Shown piece by piece: positions 17,299 to 26,790 of a stretch of 47,195 nucleotides of DNA. The stretch covers positions 1-47,195 of the forward strand of contig NZ_SMLB01000049.1 in the NCBI RefSeq assembly GCF_004349105.1. Direction: 5' to 3'. Below the pieces are notes generated by a model. It ran no database searches, was not told the DNA's origin, and saw nothing but the letters and a program-made list of their open reading frames with translations. The position numbers were made by a program, and so were the translations under genes. Each line of letters starts with the position of its first letter. The first letter of the stretch is position 1. The stretch comes from Jiangella aurantiaca. Lineage in GTDB: Bacteria; Actinomycetota; Actinomycetes; Jiangellales; Jiangellaceae.

Positions 17299-17931
17299 TC
17301 AGCGTGTGACGGCGCCGGCCGGCGGGACCAGCTCGCCCGCCGCCACCTCGACACCCAGAGTGTTGCCGGGCGGCGCGAGCGGGCAGGTCCAGGCGGGGTC
17401 GTAGGCGCAGGACGGGTTGTAGGCGAAGTTGAGGTCGACCACGAGCCCGTCGTCGACAGAACCGCCGAGGTCGGCACCCTTGACGGTGTCGAGCAGGTAG
17501 CGCCCGCCGCCGTACGTCGCCCGGCCCGCCGCGGCGTCCTTGACCGGCACGAAGATCCCGCCGCCGTAGGAGTCGAGCCACCAGACGTCGAGGTCGCCGA
17601 TCGGCAGGTGCAGCCGGCCGGCCAGTTCGAACGGCACGACGCCGTCGGTGGCGGTGGGCACCTCGAGCCGCTGCCGCTGGACGTCCGGGTCGACCGCCAG
17701 CACGAACCGCAGGCTCGGGTCGTACGGGACGTGCCGCAGCCCCGCGAAGCCGGCCCGCCGCTCGGGCGGGACCGGCGACGCGGGGTGCGTGCGGACCAGC
17801 TCGTCCCGGCCGGCGGCCCACAGCTCGTGGGCCCCCGCCGGGTCGGACTCGCTCTCGGCCCGCACCCGGGCGTAGAGCGCGTGGACCCGGCGCCGCCAGT
17901 CGAGGACGTCGAGCGCGCTGATCGCGGTCAG
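17299..17931 (-). CDS. DUF1684 family protein, probable CTG start (210 aa)
   Basis: The conserved N-terminal part LDVLDWRRRVHALYARVRAE and the body DELVRTHPASPVP, FVPVKDAAAGRATYGGGRYLLDTVKG, VDLNFAYNPSCAYDPAWTCPLAPPGNTL are typical of DUF1684, a family of unknown function. The family begins near LLDWRRRV, yet no ATG, GTG or TTG lies before it after the upstream stop. The codon overlapping the upstream TGA is CTG (CTGA), and AAGGGG precedes it. I therefore infer a CTG start at 17931 coupled to the binding-protein gene. The next alternative, GTG inside ARVRAES, would remove the conserved start. Confidence 0.75.
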   Translation of the reverse strand: MTAISALDVLDWRRRVHALYARVRAESESDPAGAHELWAAGRDELVRTHPASPVPPERRAGFAGLRHVPYDPSLRFVLAVDPDVQRQRLEVPTATDGVVPFELAGRLHLPIGDLDVWWLDSYGGGIFVPVKDAAAGRATYGGGRYLLDTVKGADLGGSVDDGLVVDLNFAYNPSCAYDPAWTCPLAPPGNTLGVEVAAGELVPPAGAVTR

Positions 17932-18917
17932 AGCAGCCCCTTGTCCTCGAGGTAGGCCCGCGCGACATCGGGCGCCTGCTGACGCTCGGCGTCGACCTGG
18001 GCGTTCAGCATGGCGAGGTCGTCGGTGGTGAGCACGCCGGCCAGCTGATTGAGCACGTCGGCGATGGCGGGGTCGCCGGCGGACTCGGTGTTCACCACCG
18101 GCACGAGGTTGTCGGCGGCCTGCAGGCCCTGGTCGTCCTCGAGCGCGATCAGGTCGAACTGATCGAGCGTGCCGTCGGTGGTGCCGACCAGACCGAGCTG
18201 CGCGTCGCCGCGCTGGACCGCCTGCTTGGTCTCGCTGGTGCTGAACCCGGTGGCCAGCGGCGGATCGACGATGTCGAGGCCGTACACCGACTCCAGGCCC
18301 GGCTCGCAGAACGGTCGTTCGGGGCACTCCTCGACCGCGGCCAGCGTAATGGGCTGACCGAGCGCCCCGAGGTCGGACAGCGTGGTGAGGTCGTTCTGCT
18401 CCGCGAACTCCGTGGTGACGGCGAACGCGTTCTGGCTGGCCGCCTCGGCGGGGTCGAGGATGGTCAGCCCGCGCTCCTCGGCCAGCGGCCGCGCGGCGTC
18501 GACGGTCTCTTGCGCGTCCGACGTGGCGATCGGCGAGTTCGTGGGTGCGTCAGGACCGTTGATCGCGCCGTTGAGGAACTCCGCGAACGTGGCGAGGTAC
18601 TCCGGGACGACGTCGATCTCGCCGCTCTCCAGCGCCGGCTCGTAGATCTCGCGAGCGTCGACGGACTGGATGTCGACGGTGTACCCGGCGTCCTCCAGCA
18701 GCGCCGCGTACATCTCCTGCATGATCAGCATTTCGGTGAAGTTGGCTCCGCCGACGGTCAGCTCACCGCCGCCCTCTGTGGCTGTCGAGTCGCCATCGCC
18801 CTCGCCCTCCTCGAACGGGTCGTCGTCGCCTCCGCACGCTGCGAGCGACAGGGCCAGGCCGGCCGCCGTCGCTACTGTCGCCAGCCGTCTCCGCATGGTC
18901 GTGGACTTGAGATTCAC
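17928..18917 (-). CDS. glycine betaine/choline ABC transporter substrate-binding lipoprotein (329 aa)
   Basis: A lipoprotein signal with lipobox LSLAACGG (Cys near residue 28) and an acidic linker precede an OpuAC/ProX-type domain: VGGANFTEMLIMQEMYAALLEDAGY, SGEIDVVPEYLATF and LGLVGTTDGTLDQFDLIALEDD. It would bind a quaternary amine or related compatible solute outside the membrane and pass it to the two permeases upstream. GTG 18917 has AGAAGG about eight bases upstream; ATG 18896 is the alternative. An 86-base gap with a stem-loop separates it from the permease gene, and DUF1684 overlaps its stop. Confidence 0.92.
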   Translation of the reverse strand: MNLKSTTMRRRLATVATAAGLALSLAACGGDDDPFEEGEGDGDSTATEGGGELTVGGANFTEMLIMQEMYAALLEDAGYTVDIQSVDAREIYEPALESGEIDVVPEYLATFAEFLNGAINGPDAPTNSPIATSDAQETVDAARPLAEERGLTILDPAEAASQNAFAVTTEFAEQNDLTTLSDLGALGQPITLAAVEECPERPFCEPGLESVYGLDIVDPPLATGFSTSETKQAVQRGDAQLGLVGTTDGTLDQFDLIALEDDQGLQAADNLVPVVNTESAGDPAIADVLNQLAGVLTTDDLAMLNAQVDAERQQAPDVARAYLEDKGLL

Positions 18918-18937
18918 CGGTGTCACCTTCTGTGTCC

Positions 18938-18960
18938 CGTGGCGGCCTCTCACCGCCACG
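18938..18960 (-). promoter_or_regulatory. intercistronic stem-loop before binding-protein gene
   Basis: CGTGGCGG (18938-18945) and CCGCCACG (18953-18960) form a perfect 8-bp stem with a 7-base loop between the permease gene and the binding-protein gene. There is no U-tract. Such hairpins often stabilise or terminate the upstream message so that the binding protein is made at a different level from the permeases. Inference. Confidence 0.5.
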
Positions 18961-19003
18961 CGTGTCCGGCGAGCACCCGAACAGCGCCCGCATGGCAAGT
19001 CAA

Positions 19004-19738
19004 CTACGCGCCACTGACAACCTCGTCCGGCATGACAGGCATTCCCCTGTCGCGCTCGCGAGTCGGCGGCGCGCGCCGAGCTCGGCGCATCGGGTCCACA
19101 GCCCGCTGCAGCAGCGCCATCAGGCCCTCGACGACCAGTGCCAGCACGCCGACGATGATCGCACCACCCACGACCTGGGCGAGATCCTGCCGGCCGAAGC
19201 CGCTGGTGATGATGCGGCCCAGGCCGGGCCCGGAGATGACGGCTGCCAGCGTCGCGGTGGCCAGCACCTGCACCGTGGCGAGCCGGACTCCGCCCATCAC
19301 CAACGGGACGGCCAGCGGCAGCTCGATGCCGCGCAGCAGCTGACCTCCGCTCATGCCCATGCCGCGGGCGGCCTCGACGGCGTCGGGATCGACCTCGCGC
19401 ATGCCTACGTAGGCGTTGGTCAGGATGGGCGGTATCGCAAACAACACCAGCGCGATGATGGTGGTCCAGACCGACAGCCCGAGCGGCGTCATGTAGAGCA
19501 GCGCAAGGATGGCGAAGGTCGGCACCGCCCGGCCGACGTTGCTGATGTTGATGGCCAGCGTGCCGCCGCGGCCGAGGTGCCCGAGCCAGAGCCCGATCGG
19601 CAGCGCGATGGCGCAGGCGATGAGCATGGACAGGCCGGTGAGCCACAGGTGCTCCACCAGCCGGGTGCCGATCCCCGCCGGGCCGCCCCAGTTCGCTCCG
19701 TCGAAGAGCCAGCCGAGCCCATCCAGCAGCCCGTTCAC
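19004..19738 (-). CDS. betaine/choline-type ABC transporter permease (244 aa)
   Basis: ProW/OpuCB-like inner-membrane subunit with about six helices. The cytoplasmic EAA loop reads DAVEAARGMGMSGGQLLRGIELPLAVPLVMGGVR, the ATPase docking site. The GPGLGRIITSGFGRQDLAQVVGGAI segment is typical of this family. GTG 19738 overlaps the stop of the first permease gene by four bases. The C terminus ends in a basic tail (MRRARRAPPTRERDRG). With the adjacent permease it would form a heterodimeric channel served by the divergently encoded ATPase. Confidence 0.93.
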   Translation of the reverse strand: MNGLLDGLGWLFDGANWGGPAGIGTRLVEHLWLTGLSMLIACAIALPIGLWLGHLGRGGTLAINISNVGRAVPTFAILALLYMTPLGLSVWTTIIALVLFAIPPILTNAYVGMREVDPDAVEAARGMGMSGGQLLRGIELPLAVPLVMGGVRLATVQVLATATLAAVISGPGLGRIITSGFGRQDLAQVVGGAIIVGVLALVVEGLMALLQRAVDPMRRARRAPPTRERDRGMPVMPDEVVSGA

Positions 19739-20439
19739 GAGCTCACCGCCCGTCGCCAGGGCGTGAGCCAGCGTTGCAGGCCGAGCAGCAACGCGTCGGC
19801 GATCAGCGCCAGCACCACGCAGAGCACCGACGCCGTGAGCACTTCGGCGTGGAAGTTGCTGCTCTGGCCTCGGTTGATGAGATTTCCCAGTCCGCCGTGG
19901 TTGACGATCATGCCGACGGTCGTCAGCGCGATGGTCGACACTGTCGCCACCCGCAGCGAGGCGAAGATGGCCGGCATGGCCAGCGGCAGCTCGACATTGC
20001 GCAGCAGCCGGAAGCCGTCATAGCCCATCCCGACCGCCGACTCGCGGACGTCGGCCGGCACGGCGTCCAGCCCGGTCAGGATGCCGCGCACGAGGATGGT
20101 CAGCGAGTACAGCACCAGTCCGATGATCACAGTCGTCGCCGATATGCCGGTGAACGGGAACAGCAGCGAGAACAGCGCCAGCGACGGGATGGTGTAGAGC
20201 GCGGTCGACGTACCGAGGATCGTGCCGCGCAGCCACCCCCAGCGCCGGGCCGCCACGGCGAGGACCAACGCGACCGCGAAGCCGATGACTACAGAGATCG
20301 CGGTGATGGTGACGTGCTGGATCAGGGCTTCGACGATCTCGTCCTGCCGGGTTCTGATGTACTCGCCACACACCCAGTCGTTGCGAACGAGGCAGTTGTC
20401 GGTCAGGGTTGCGGTATGAACGGGCCCGGAAAGCGCCAT
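19735..20439 (-). CDS. betaine/choline-type ABC transporter permease (234 aa)
   Basis: A second ProW/OpuC-type permease. The N-terminal part (CLVRNDWVCGEYIRTRQDEIVEALIQHV) is the usual extracytoplasmic start of OpuCD-like subunits. Five to six helices follow, with EAA loop ADVRESAVGMGYDGFRLLRNVELPLAMPAIFASLR and NHGGLGNLINRGQSS near the end. ATG 20439 is only 24 bases from the ATG of the divergent ATPase gene, so the promoters for one or both must lie inside the opposite reading frame. It is the first gene of the minus-strand directon that runs to panD. Confidence 0.93.
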   Translation of the reverse strand: MALSGPVHTATLTDNCLVRNDWVCGEYIRTRQDEIVEALIQHVTITAISVVIGFAVALVLAVAARRWGWLRGTILGTSTALYTIPSLALFSLLFPFTGISATTVIIGLVLYSLTILVRGILTGLDAVPADVRESAVGMGYDGFRLLRNVELPLAMPAIFASLRVATVSTIALTTVGMIVNHGGLGNLINRGQSSNFHAEVLTASVLCVVLALIADALLLGLQRWLTPWRRAVSS

Positions 20440-20463
20440 TCCGTTGACGCTACCGAAGAACCG

Positions 20464-21621
<1,158 letters not shown>

Positions 21622-21652
21622 CGCTCCGGGGTCACCGGGCAACTCATCATCT

Positions 21653-21738
21653 TGGGTCTAGGTCGCGTCCTGGGTCTGCGTCGCGCGAAACCGCCGAATC
21701 CGGTCCACCAACGTGACTCACTCCCAAGACGTGACTCA
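21653..21738. repeat. short direct and inverted repeats between convergent genes
   Basis: TGGGTCT-containing 15-mers repeat at 21653-21667 and 21671-21685 (13 of 15 identical), ACGTGACTCA repeats exactly at 21711-21720 and 21729-21738, and TCTTGGG (21650-21656) is inverted as CCCAAGA (21723-21729). The function is unknown; they could form a weak bidirectional termination structure between the ATPase gene and the membrane/coiled-coil gene. Confidence 0.35.
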
Positions 21739-21751
21739 GGCAACGGCGGGA

Positions 21752-22336
21752 TCAGGCGCTGCGCTCCTCGCGCTCCACCGGGGCGGCGTTCTTCTTGCGG
21801 TCGGCCTCGGGCAGCAGCTCGGTGTTCTTGTCCTCCCACTTGATGAGGTCGACCACCGTCGGGGCCTCGGAGAGATCGGGCCACAGGTCGTTCCACTCCG
21901 CGCCCTCGGCCAGCCGGGCCAGCTCGACGCTCGGGGTGGACGCACCCGGGCGGGCGCTGCGGGCGGCTGCGATCTCGGCCTCCAGCAGGTCCAGCCGCGA
22001 CCGCATGACGTCGATGCGCTCGGACGCGACGTCGAGCAGGCCGACCATGTGGTCGGTGAACTCGCGGTGCTCCTCGGAGTAGCGGGCGTGCGCCTCGGAG
22101 TACTCGGCCGCCTGCTCGGCGCGGACCGTGGCCACCTCGATCCGCAGCCGGCGCTCGAGCCGGAGCACGAACGCCCCCAGGACCCCCGCCGCGACGGCGC
22201 CCACGGCGGCCGCGATGCGCGGCCACGGCCCGTCGAGGACGAGGGCGGCGACCGTCAGCGCGATCGCCGCCGCGGGCGCGGCGACGGCGAGCAGACGGAC
22301 AGCAGTGAGACGACGGCGGTGACGGACGGAGGCCAT
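21752..22336 (-). CDS. hypothetical membrane-anchored coiled-coil protein (194 aa)
   Basis: No family recognised. A basic N terminus (MASVRHRRRLTAV) is followed by two membrane helices (about 14-35 and 40-60), then a long charged heptad-rich stretch (LRIEVATVRAEQAAEYSEAHARYSEEH to about 140) with a YSEAHARYSEEHREF repeat feel, and an acidic/basic C-terminal tail. ATG 22336 is chosen because TACGGT lies exactly seven bases upstream; the slightly longer GTG start at 22345 would overlap that box. The orientation suggests a cytoplasmic coiled coil anchored at the membrane. Confidence 0.72.
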   Translation of the reverse strand: MASVRHRRRLTAVRLLAVAAPAAAIALTVAALVLDGPWPRIAAAVGAVAAGVLGAFVLRLERRLRIEVATVRAEQAAEYSEAHARYSEEHREFTDHMVGLLDVASERIDVMRSRLDLLEAEIAAARSARPGASTPSVELARLAEGAEWNDLWPDLSEAPTVVDLIKWEDKNTELLPEADRKKNAAPVEREERSA

Positions 22337-22349
22337 GGGCGTCACCGTA
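22337..22349 (-). promoter_or_regulatory. -10 box, leaderless start of coiled-coil membrane gene
   Basis: TACGGT (22349-22344 on the minus strand) followed by seven bases and ATG 22336 gives the TANNNT-N7-ATG layout with no ribosome-binding site. Confidence 0.5.
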
Positions 22350-22413
22350 CCTTCTAGGAAGGCGCGAATCGGACTTCACACGCCGCGCCACACCGGGAAC
22401 TTCCGCCCCGCGA

Positions 22414-23151
22414 TCACCAGCGTTCCGGTCGCCACCTCCGGCCGGCGACGGACGGCGGCCCGGTGAGTTCCGGACGGATCGCGTGCCAGGTCGCGGGCCA
22501 TCGCTGCGGCTTCCGCGCGAGGGTCCTGGACACGACGGCGGCGAGCTGCTGCGGCGTCCGGTCCTTCCACGGGAACCGGACGAACACCTGGTAGTCCTCG
22601 GCGATCCGGAACGCCACCCGGAACCAGCGCGGGTGGTCGTCGGCGGCCCACTGCGGCTCCATGCCGAGGGATCGCAGCCGGTCGAGGTCGCCGTCGAGGT
22701 CCCGCAGCACCAGCCGGCCGGCCGTACGCTCCGGCGTCTCCCAGCCGACATCGTTGCCGAGCCGCTCGACCTCGGCGTCGTAGTCGTCGGCAGGGAACGT
22801 GACGCCGTGCTCCATCGGCTTCTGCTTCAGCCACTCCCAGCGCACACGGTCGCCGTCGCGCACGATCAGCACATCCGTCTCGCCACAGCCGTACACGCCG
22901 CACGTGCAGCGGGCGATCGGGACCCGTCGCGGCTCGCCGGTCGCGACCAGCCGGTTGCGCGGCACGAGCAGGTCGTACGGATCCATGCCGAGCCCCGCGC
23001 CGAGCGCGGTGATCTCCACGTCGTCGACGAACACGAGCACCTGGAAGCCGCGCGGGTGGTCGGTCGTCAGCGCAGCCACCTCGAACCGGACCCGGTTCGG
23101 CTCGGGCGCACGGGCCCCACCGCTGGATGGCAGCTCCGGCTGGTCGCTCAT
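22414..23151 (-). CDS. hypothetical protein (245 aa)
   Basis: I do not recognise the family. It is soluble, without signal peptide or membrane helices. Features: a cysteine pair cluster IARCTCGVYGCGETDV (residues ~90-106) that could bind metal or form a small knuckle, several Trp-rich stretches (RWEWLKQKPMEHGVTF, PQWAADDHPRWFRVAF), and a basic C terminus (RRWRPERW). ATG 23151 is preferred over the upstream in-frame starts because it begins the clean MSDQPELPSSGG segment. It is separated by 43 bases from the DUF3180 gene, so it may be read through from the fol operon. Confidence 0.7.
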   Translation of the reverse strand: MSDQPELPSSGGARAPEPNRVRFEVAALTTDHPRGFQVLVFVDDVEITALGAGLGMDPYDLLVPRNRLVATGEPRRVPIARCTCGVYGCGETDVLIVRDGDRVRWEWLKQKPMEHGVTFPADDYDAEVERLGNDVGWETPERTAGRLVLRDLDGDLDRLRSLGMEPQWAADDHPRWFRVAFRIAEDYQVFVRFPWKDRTPQQLAAVVSRTLARKPQRWPATWHAIRPELTGPPSVAGRRWRPERW

Positions 23152-23194
23152 ACGGGGATGATCCGGGACGCGACGCCCGGGTGTCACGCGGGTT

Positions 23195-23668
23195 TCAGGC
23201 CGGGCTGGCGCCGTTCTCGTCGTCGGGCGGGGGCGGGACCTCGCCGGCGCGCTCGAGGCGGACGGCGGCGACCGTCAGAACCACCGCGGCCGCGACGACG
23301 ATGGCGGAGAGGACGGCGCGATTGCGGCCCATCGGCGAGTCGAGCAGCCCGAGGGCCAACAGCCCGAGCCCGGCGTAGACGCCGACCAGCAAAGCGCCGA
23401 AGTACGCCGACGCCTTGGCGAGGGCGACCGAGCGGGCCACCCGGAGTGCGTCGATGCGGCGGTCGAAGCGCCGCTCGGTGATCCAGCCGCGCACCGCCCG
23501 GGCCCCGGCGAACATGCCGATGGCGAGGAAGAGCAGGAGCAACGGCAGCACCCACGGGATCGGCGGGAGTGCGCCCGACATGGCGTCGACCACCCGGCCG
23601 ATCGACCAGCCGATCGGGACCGCCACCAGGGCGACCCAGATCAGCGAGCCGATCCTCGTCCGCTGCAC
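23195..23668 (-). CDS. DUF3180 family membrane protein (157 aa)
   Basis: Four hydrophobic segments (about 7-25, 38-57, 82-105, 113-135) with MQRTRIGSLIWVALVAVPIGW at the start and ARAVRGWITERRFDRRIDALRVARSVALAKASAYFG in the middle are typical of DUF3180, a conserved actinobacterial family found just downstream of folK. The function is unknown. Here it also follows folK, with a 19-base gap, so the usual context is retained. Confidence 0.88.
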   Translation of the reverse strand: MQRTRIGSLIWVALVAVPIGWSIGRVVDAMSGALPPIPWVLPLLLLFLAIGMFAGARAVRGWITERRFDRRIDALRVARSVALAKASAYFGALLVGVYAGLGLLALGLLDSPMGRNRAVLSAIVVAAAVVLTVAAVRLERAGEVPPPPDDENGASPA

Positions 23669-23687
23669 GGCTGCCGTGACTCGGGCG

Positions 23688-24254
23688 TCAGGCCGGGATC
23701 TCGAGGGTCTCGTCCAGCCGGCGCACGCCGGTGGCGTCGACGGCGGAGCTGAGCTCGACCACGCGGCCCAGGCCAGGCACGGAGAAGTCGGGGTCGACGT
23801 CGGCCCACGGGATGAGCACGAACGCCCGCTCGGCCAGCCGCGGGTGCGGGACGCGGAGATCGTCGTCGTCGGAGGTGACGTCGCCGACGGCGAGCACGTC
23901 GATGTCGAGGGTGCGAGGGGCGTTCGGGACGTCGCGGGTGCGGCCGTACGCCGACTCGGTGGACTGGGCCCGCTCCATCAGCGAGCGCGGCGACAGCGTG
24001 GTGTCGACGACCAGGACGGCGTTGTAGAACTTCGGCGACCCCTCGGGGGCGTCCACCGGCTCGGACTCGTACACCGGCGACACCGCCACCGGCACGATCT
24101 CGGACGAGTCGGTGAGGGTGTCGACGGCCGCCTGCAGGAACTCGATGCGGTCGCCGAGGTTGCTGCCGAGCGCGAACGCCGTGCGCCGCAGCGGACGCAG
24201 GTCACCGGTCAGGGTGTCGGCGTCGACGACGTTGGGGTTGGGGACATTGGTCAC
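23688..24254 (-). CDS. folK: 2-amino-4-hydroxy-6-hydroxymethyldihydropteridine diphosphokinase (188 aa)
   Basis: FolK transfers pyrophosphate from ATP to 6-hydroxymethyldihydropterin in folate synthesis. Seen here: FALGSNLGDR, PVYESEPVD, FYNAVLVVDT, and the signature RTLDIDVLAVGD followed by LRVPHPRLAERAFVLIP. There is an N-terminal extension of some 25 residues before the first strand. GTG 24254 overlaps the folB stop by four bases (GTGA), so the two are translationally coupled. Confidence 0.96.
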   Translation of the reverse strand: MTNVPNPNVVDADTLTGDLRPLRRTAFALGSNLGDRIEFLQAAVDTLTDSSEIVPVAVSPVYESEPVDAPEGSPKFYNAVLVVDTTLSPRSLMERAQSTESAYGRTRDVPNAPRTLDIDVLAVGDVTSDDDDLRVPHPRLAERAFVLIPWADVDPDFSVPGLGRVVELSSAVDATGVRRLDETLEIPA

Positions 24255-24613
24255 GTTCGGGCCCTTCGAATCGTCACGGTCACGTCGTCGAATGGCACCG
24301 TCATCGGCGCCTCCGGCTTGTGCACGGTCACTTCCGCCGCCTCCACCCTGGGATCGTCCAGGCAGAGGTCTGCGATGCGCTGGGCGAGCGTCTCGACCAG
24401 TCGGACCGGCTCCCCCGAGACGAGGCCGACCACCCGCTCCGCAAGACTGCCATAGTCCACGGTGTCGGTCAGGTCGTCGCTCTCAGCCGCCGCACGGGTG
24501 TCGACGCTCAGCGCGACGTCGACGCGGAACAGCTGGCCGTTCTCCCGTTCGTGGGGGAACCAGCCGTGGCGTCCGCGCGCGGTCAGGCCGCGCAGCTCGA
24601 TGCGGTCAGGCAC
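24251..24613 (-). CDS. folB: dihydroneopterin aldolase (120 aa)
   Basis: FolB converts 7,8-dihydroneopterin to 6-hydroxymethyldihydropterin and glycolaldehyde. Visible are IELRGLTARGRHGWFPHERENGQLFRVDVALSVDTR, the catalytic-region DTVDYGSLAERV, VETLAQRIADLCL and the C-terminal EVTVHKPEAPM. Length is normal for the family. GTG 24613 is followed downstream by folK with an overlapping start. The folP stop is 23 bases upstream. Confidence 0.96.
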   Translation of the reverse strand: MPDRIELRGLTARGRHGWFPHERENGQLFRVDVALSVDTRAAAESDDLTDTVDYGSLAERVVGLVSGEPVRLVETLAQRIADLCLDDPRVEAAEVTVHKPEAPMTVPFDDVTVTIRRART

Positions 24614-24636
24614 CCCACGACCCTAGCCGCCCGCCC

Positions 24637-25497
24637 TCACCCCTGCGCCAGCCGGGCTGCCACCCGGACCGCGTCCAGCGTCGCGGGGACGGTGTGCACC
24701 CGGACGCACCAGGCGCCGGCCAGCGCACCGATCGCCGACAGCGTGTCTGTGGCGGCGTCGCGGCCGGCCGGCGGGCGTCGTTCGCCGGTCTCCGGGTCGG
24801 CCAGCAGCTCGCCCAGGAATGTCTTCCGTGACGCCGCGACGAGCAGCGGCAGCTCCAGGGCGTGCAGCTCGGCCAGCCGCGACAGCAGCGTCCAGTTGTG
24901 ATCCCAGGTCTTGGCGAAACCGAGCCCCGGGTCGACGGCGATGTGCTCGGGCCGCACCCCGGCGGCCAGGGCGGCGTCGACCCGCGGCCGCAGCTCCGCG
25001 AGGACGTCGGCGACGACGTCGCCGTAGACCGCCTGCTCCTGCATGTGTTCGGAGTGCCCGCGCCAGTGCATCAGCACGACCGGCACGCCCGCGTCGGCGA
25101 CGACCCGCAGCATGGCGGGGTCGGCCAGCCCGCCGGACACGTCGTTGACCAGCCGCGCGCCCGCATCCAGAGCGGGCGCGGCGACCTCGGCCCGCATGGT
25201 GTCGACGGAGACGACGGCGCCCGCGGCGGCCAGCTCGCGGATAACCGGCAGCACCCGGCGCCGTTCCTCGTCGGGGGACGGCCGCTGCGCGCCGGGGCGG
25301 GTGGACTCGCCGCCGACGTCGACGAGGTCGGCGCCCTGCTGCATCAGCTGCAGCCCGTGCTCGATCGCGTCGCCGGGCTCGAACCAGAAGCCGCCGTCGG
25401 AGAAGGAGTCGGGCGTCACGTTCACCACGCCCATGACCAGCGTGCGCGGCGGCTGCGGGAGCTCCGCCACGTAGCGCAACGGCCGGCCGGTGATCAT
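24637..25497 (-). CDS. folP: dihydropteroate synthase (286 aa)
   Basis: FolP joins 6-hydroxymethyldihydropterin pyrophosphate and p-aminobenzoate and is the sulfonamide target. Motifs: [84 protein letters not shown] and [17 protein letters not shown] 25497 overlaps the purD stop by four bases (ATGA), so folP is coupled to a purine gene rather than to folE, the more common actinobacterial neighbour. Confidence 0.97.
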   Translation of the reverse strand: MITGRPLRYVAELPQPPRTLVMGVVNVTPDSFSDGGFWFEPGDAIEHGLQLMQQGADLVDVGGESTRPGAQRPSPDEERRRVLPVIRELAAAGAVVSVDTMRAEVAAPALDAGARLVNDVSGGLADPAMLRVVADAGVPVVLMHWRGHSEHMQEQAVYGDVVADVLAELRPRVDAALAAGVRPEHIAVDPGLGFAKTWDHNWTLLSRLAELHALELPLLVAASRKTFLGELLADPETGERRPPAGRDAATDTLSAIGALAGAWCVRVHTVPATLDAVRVAARLAQG

Positions 25498-26735
25498 CGG
25501 CGCTGCAGCGCGATGTCGGTGCGGTAGTGGCTGCCGTCGAGCGTGATGTGCCCGACCGCCTCGTACGCACGGGACCGCGCCTCGTCGATGTCCTCGCCGG
25601 CCGCGGTGACCGACAGCACCCGCCCGCCGCTGGACACGACGGTGCCCTCAGGGCTCAGCCGGGTGCCGGCGTGCAGCACCTCGACGCCCTTGACGGCAGC
25701 GGCTTCGGCCAGCCCGCCGATGGGGTCGCCGGTGCGCGGCGACGCCGGGTAGCCGTGCGCGGCGACGACCACGGTGACGGCGGCGCCGTCCTGCCACACC
25801 GGCTCCGGGTGCTGCGCGAGCGTGCCCGTCGCCGCGGCCCGCAGCAGCCCGCCGAGCCCGGACCGCAGCCGGGCCAGCACCGCCTGCGTCTCGGGATCGC
25901 CGAACCGTGCGTTGAACTCGACCACCCGCACGCCGCGGGAGGTCAGCGCGAGCCCGGCATACAGGAGCCCGGCGAACGGGATGCCACGGCGTAGCATCTC
26001 GTCGATGGTCGGCTGGACGACGCGGGCCATGACGTCGTCGACCAGGCCCGCGGGCGCCCACGGCAGCGGCGTGTAGGCGCCCATGCCGCCGGTGTTGGGG
26101 CCTTCGTCTCCGTCGTACGCGCGCTTGAAGTCCTGCGCCGGCGTGAGCGGAACCGCCACCCGGCCGTCCGTCACGCAGAACAGCGACACCTCCGGACCGT
26201 CGAGGTACTCCTCGATGACGACGCGCCCGCAGGCCTCCGCGTGGGCCAGGGCGGCCGCGCGGTCGTCGGTGACGACGACGCCCTTGCCGGCGGCCAGCCC
26301 GTCGTCCTTGACGACGTACGGCGCGCCGAAGCGGTCCAGCGCGTCCTCGGCCTGGGCGCGGCTCTCGCAGACCACGGCCATGGCCGTCGGAACCCCCGCC
26401 GCGGCCATGACGTCCTTGGCGAAGGCCTTCGACCCCTCCAGCTTGGCCGCCCGCCCGGACGGCCCGAAGCAGGCGATGCCGCGCGCCTTGACGGCGTCGG
26501 TGACCCCCGCGACCAGCGGACCCTCCGGACCGACCACGACGAGGTCGGCGCCGAGCCGGGCGGCCAGGTCGGCCACGGCCTCGGGCTGGTCGGCGACGAC
26601 GGAGTGGACGGCGACGTCCGCGGCGATGCCGGCGTTGCCCGGCGCGGCGTGCACCTCGGAGACCTCGGGGTCGCGCAGCAGACAGCGCACCAGCGCGTGC
26701 TCGCGGGCGCCGGAACCGATGACGAGTACCTTCAC
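25494..26735 (-). CDS. purD: phosphoribosylamine-glycine ligase (GAR synthetase, 413 aa)
   Basis: PurD forms glycinamide ribonucleotide in purine synthesis (ATP-grasp fold). The N terminus [18 protein letters not shown]-grasp segments [18 protein letters not shown] and [17 protein letters not shown], the signature [14 protein letters not shown] and the C-terminal [10 protein letters not shown] are present. GTG 26735 begins the conserved N terminus; the longer frame is spurious. TAGGGT lies eight bases upstream, so the message may be leaderless. It is first in the purD-folP-folB-folK-DUF3180 operon. Confidence 0.97.
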   Translation of the reverse strand: MKVLVIGSGAREHALVRCLLRDPEVSEVHAAPGNAGIAADVAVHSVVADQPEAVADLAARLGADLVVVGPEGPLVAGVTDAVKARGIACFGPSGRAAKLEGSKAFAKDVMAAAGVPTAMAVVCESRAQAEDALDRFGAPYVVKDDGLAAGKGVVVTDDRAAALAHAEACGRVVIEEYLDGPEVSLFCVTDGRVAVPLTPAQDFKRAYDGDEGPNTGGMGAYTPLPWAPAGLVDDVMARVVQPTIDEMLRRGIPFAGLLYAGLALTSRGVRVVEFNARFGDPETQAVLARLRSGLGGLLRAAATGTLAQHPEPVWQDGAAVTVVVAAHGYPASPRTGDPIGGLAEAAAVKGVEVLHAGTRLSPEGTVVSSGGRVLSVTAAGEDIDEARSRAYEAVGHITLDGSHYRTDIALQRR

Positions 26736-26790
26736 GGATGCCGACCCTATCGGGACAGGGTCGCGACACCATCCACTACGGTGGACGGCG
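26736..26790. promoter_or_regulatory. compact divergent promoter region purD / phosphatase-like gene
   Basis: Only 55 bases separate the two start codons. TAGGGT (26749-26744, minus strand) is eight bases before the purD GTG, and TACGGT (26777-26782, plus strand) is eight bases before the ATG at 26791. Both predict near-leaderless transcripts from back-to-back promoters. No -35 of quality was found. Confidence 0.45.
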
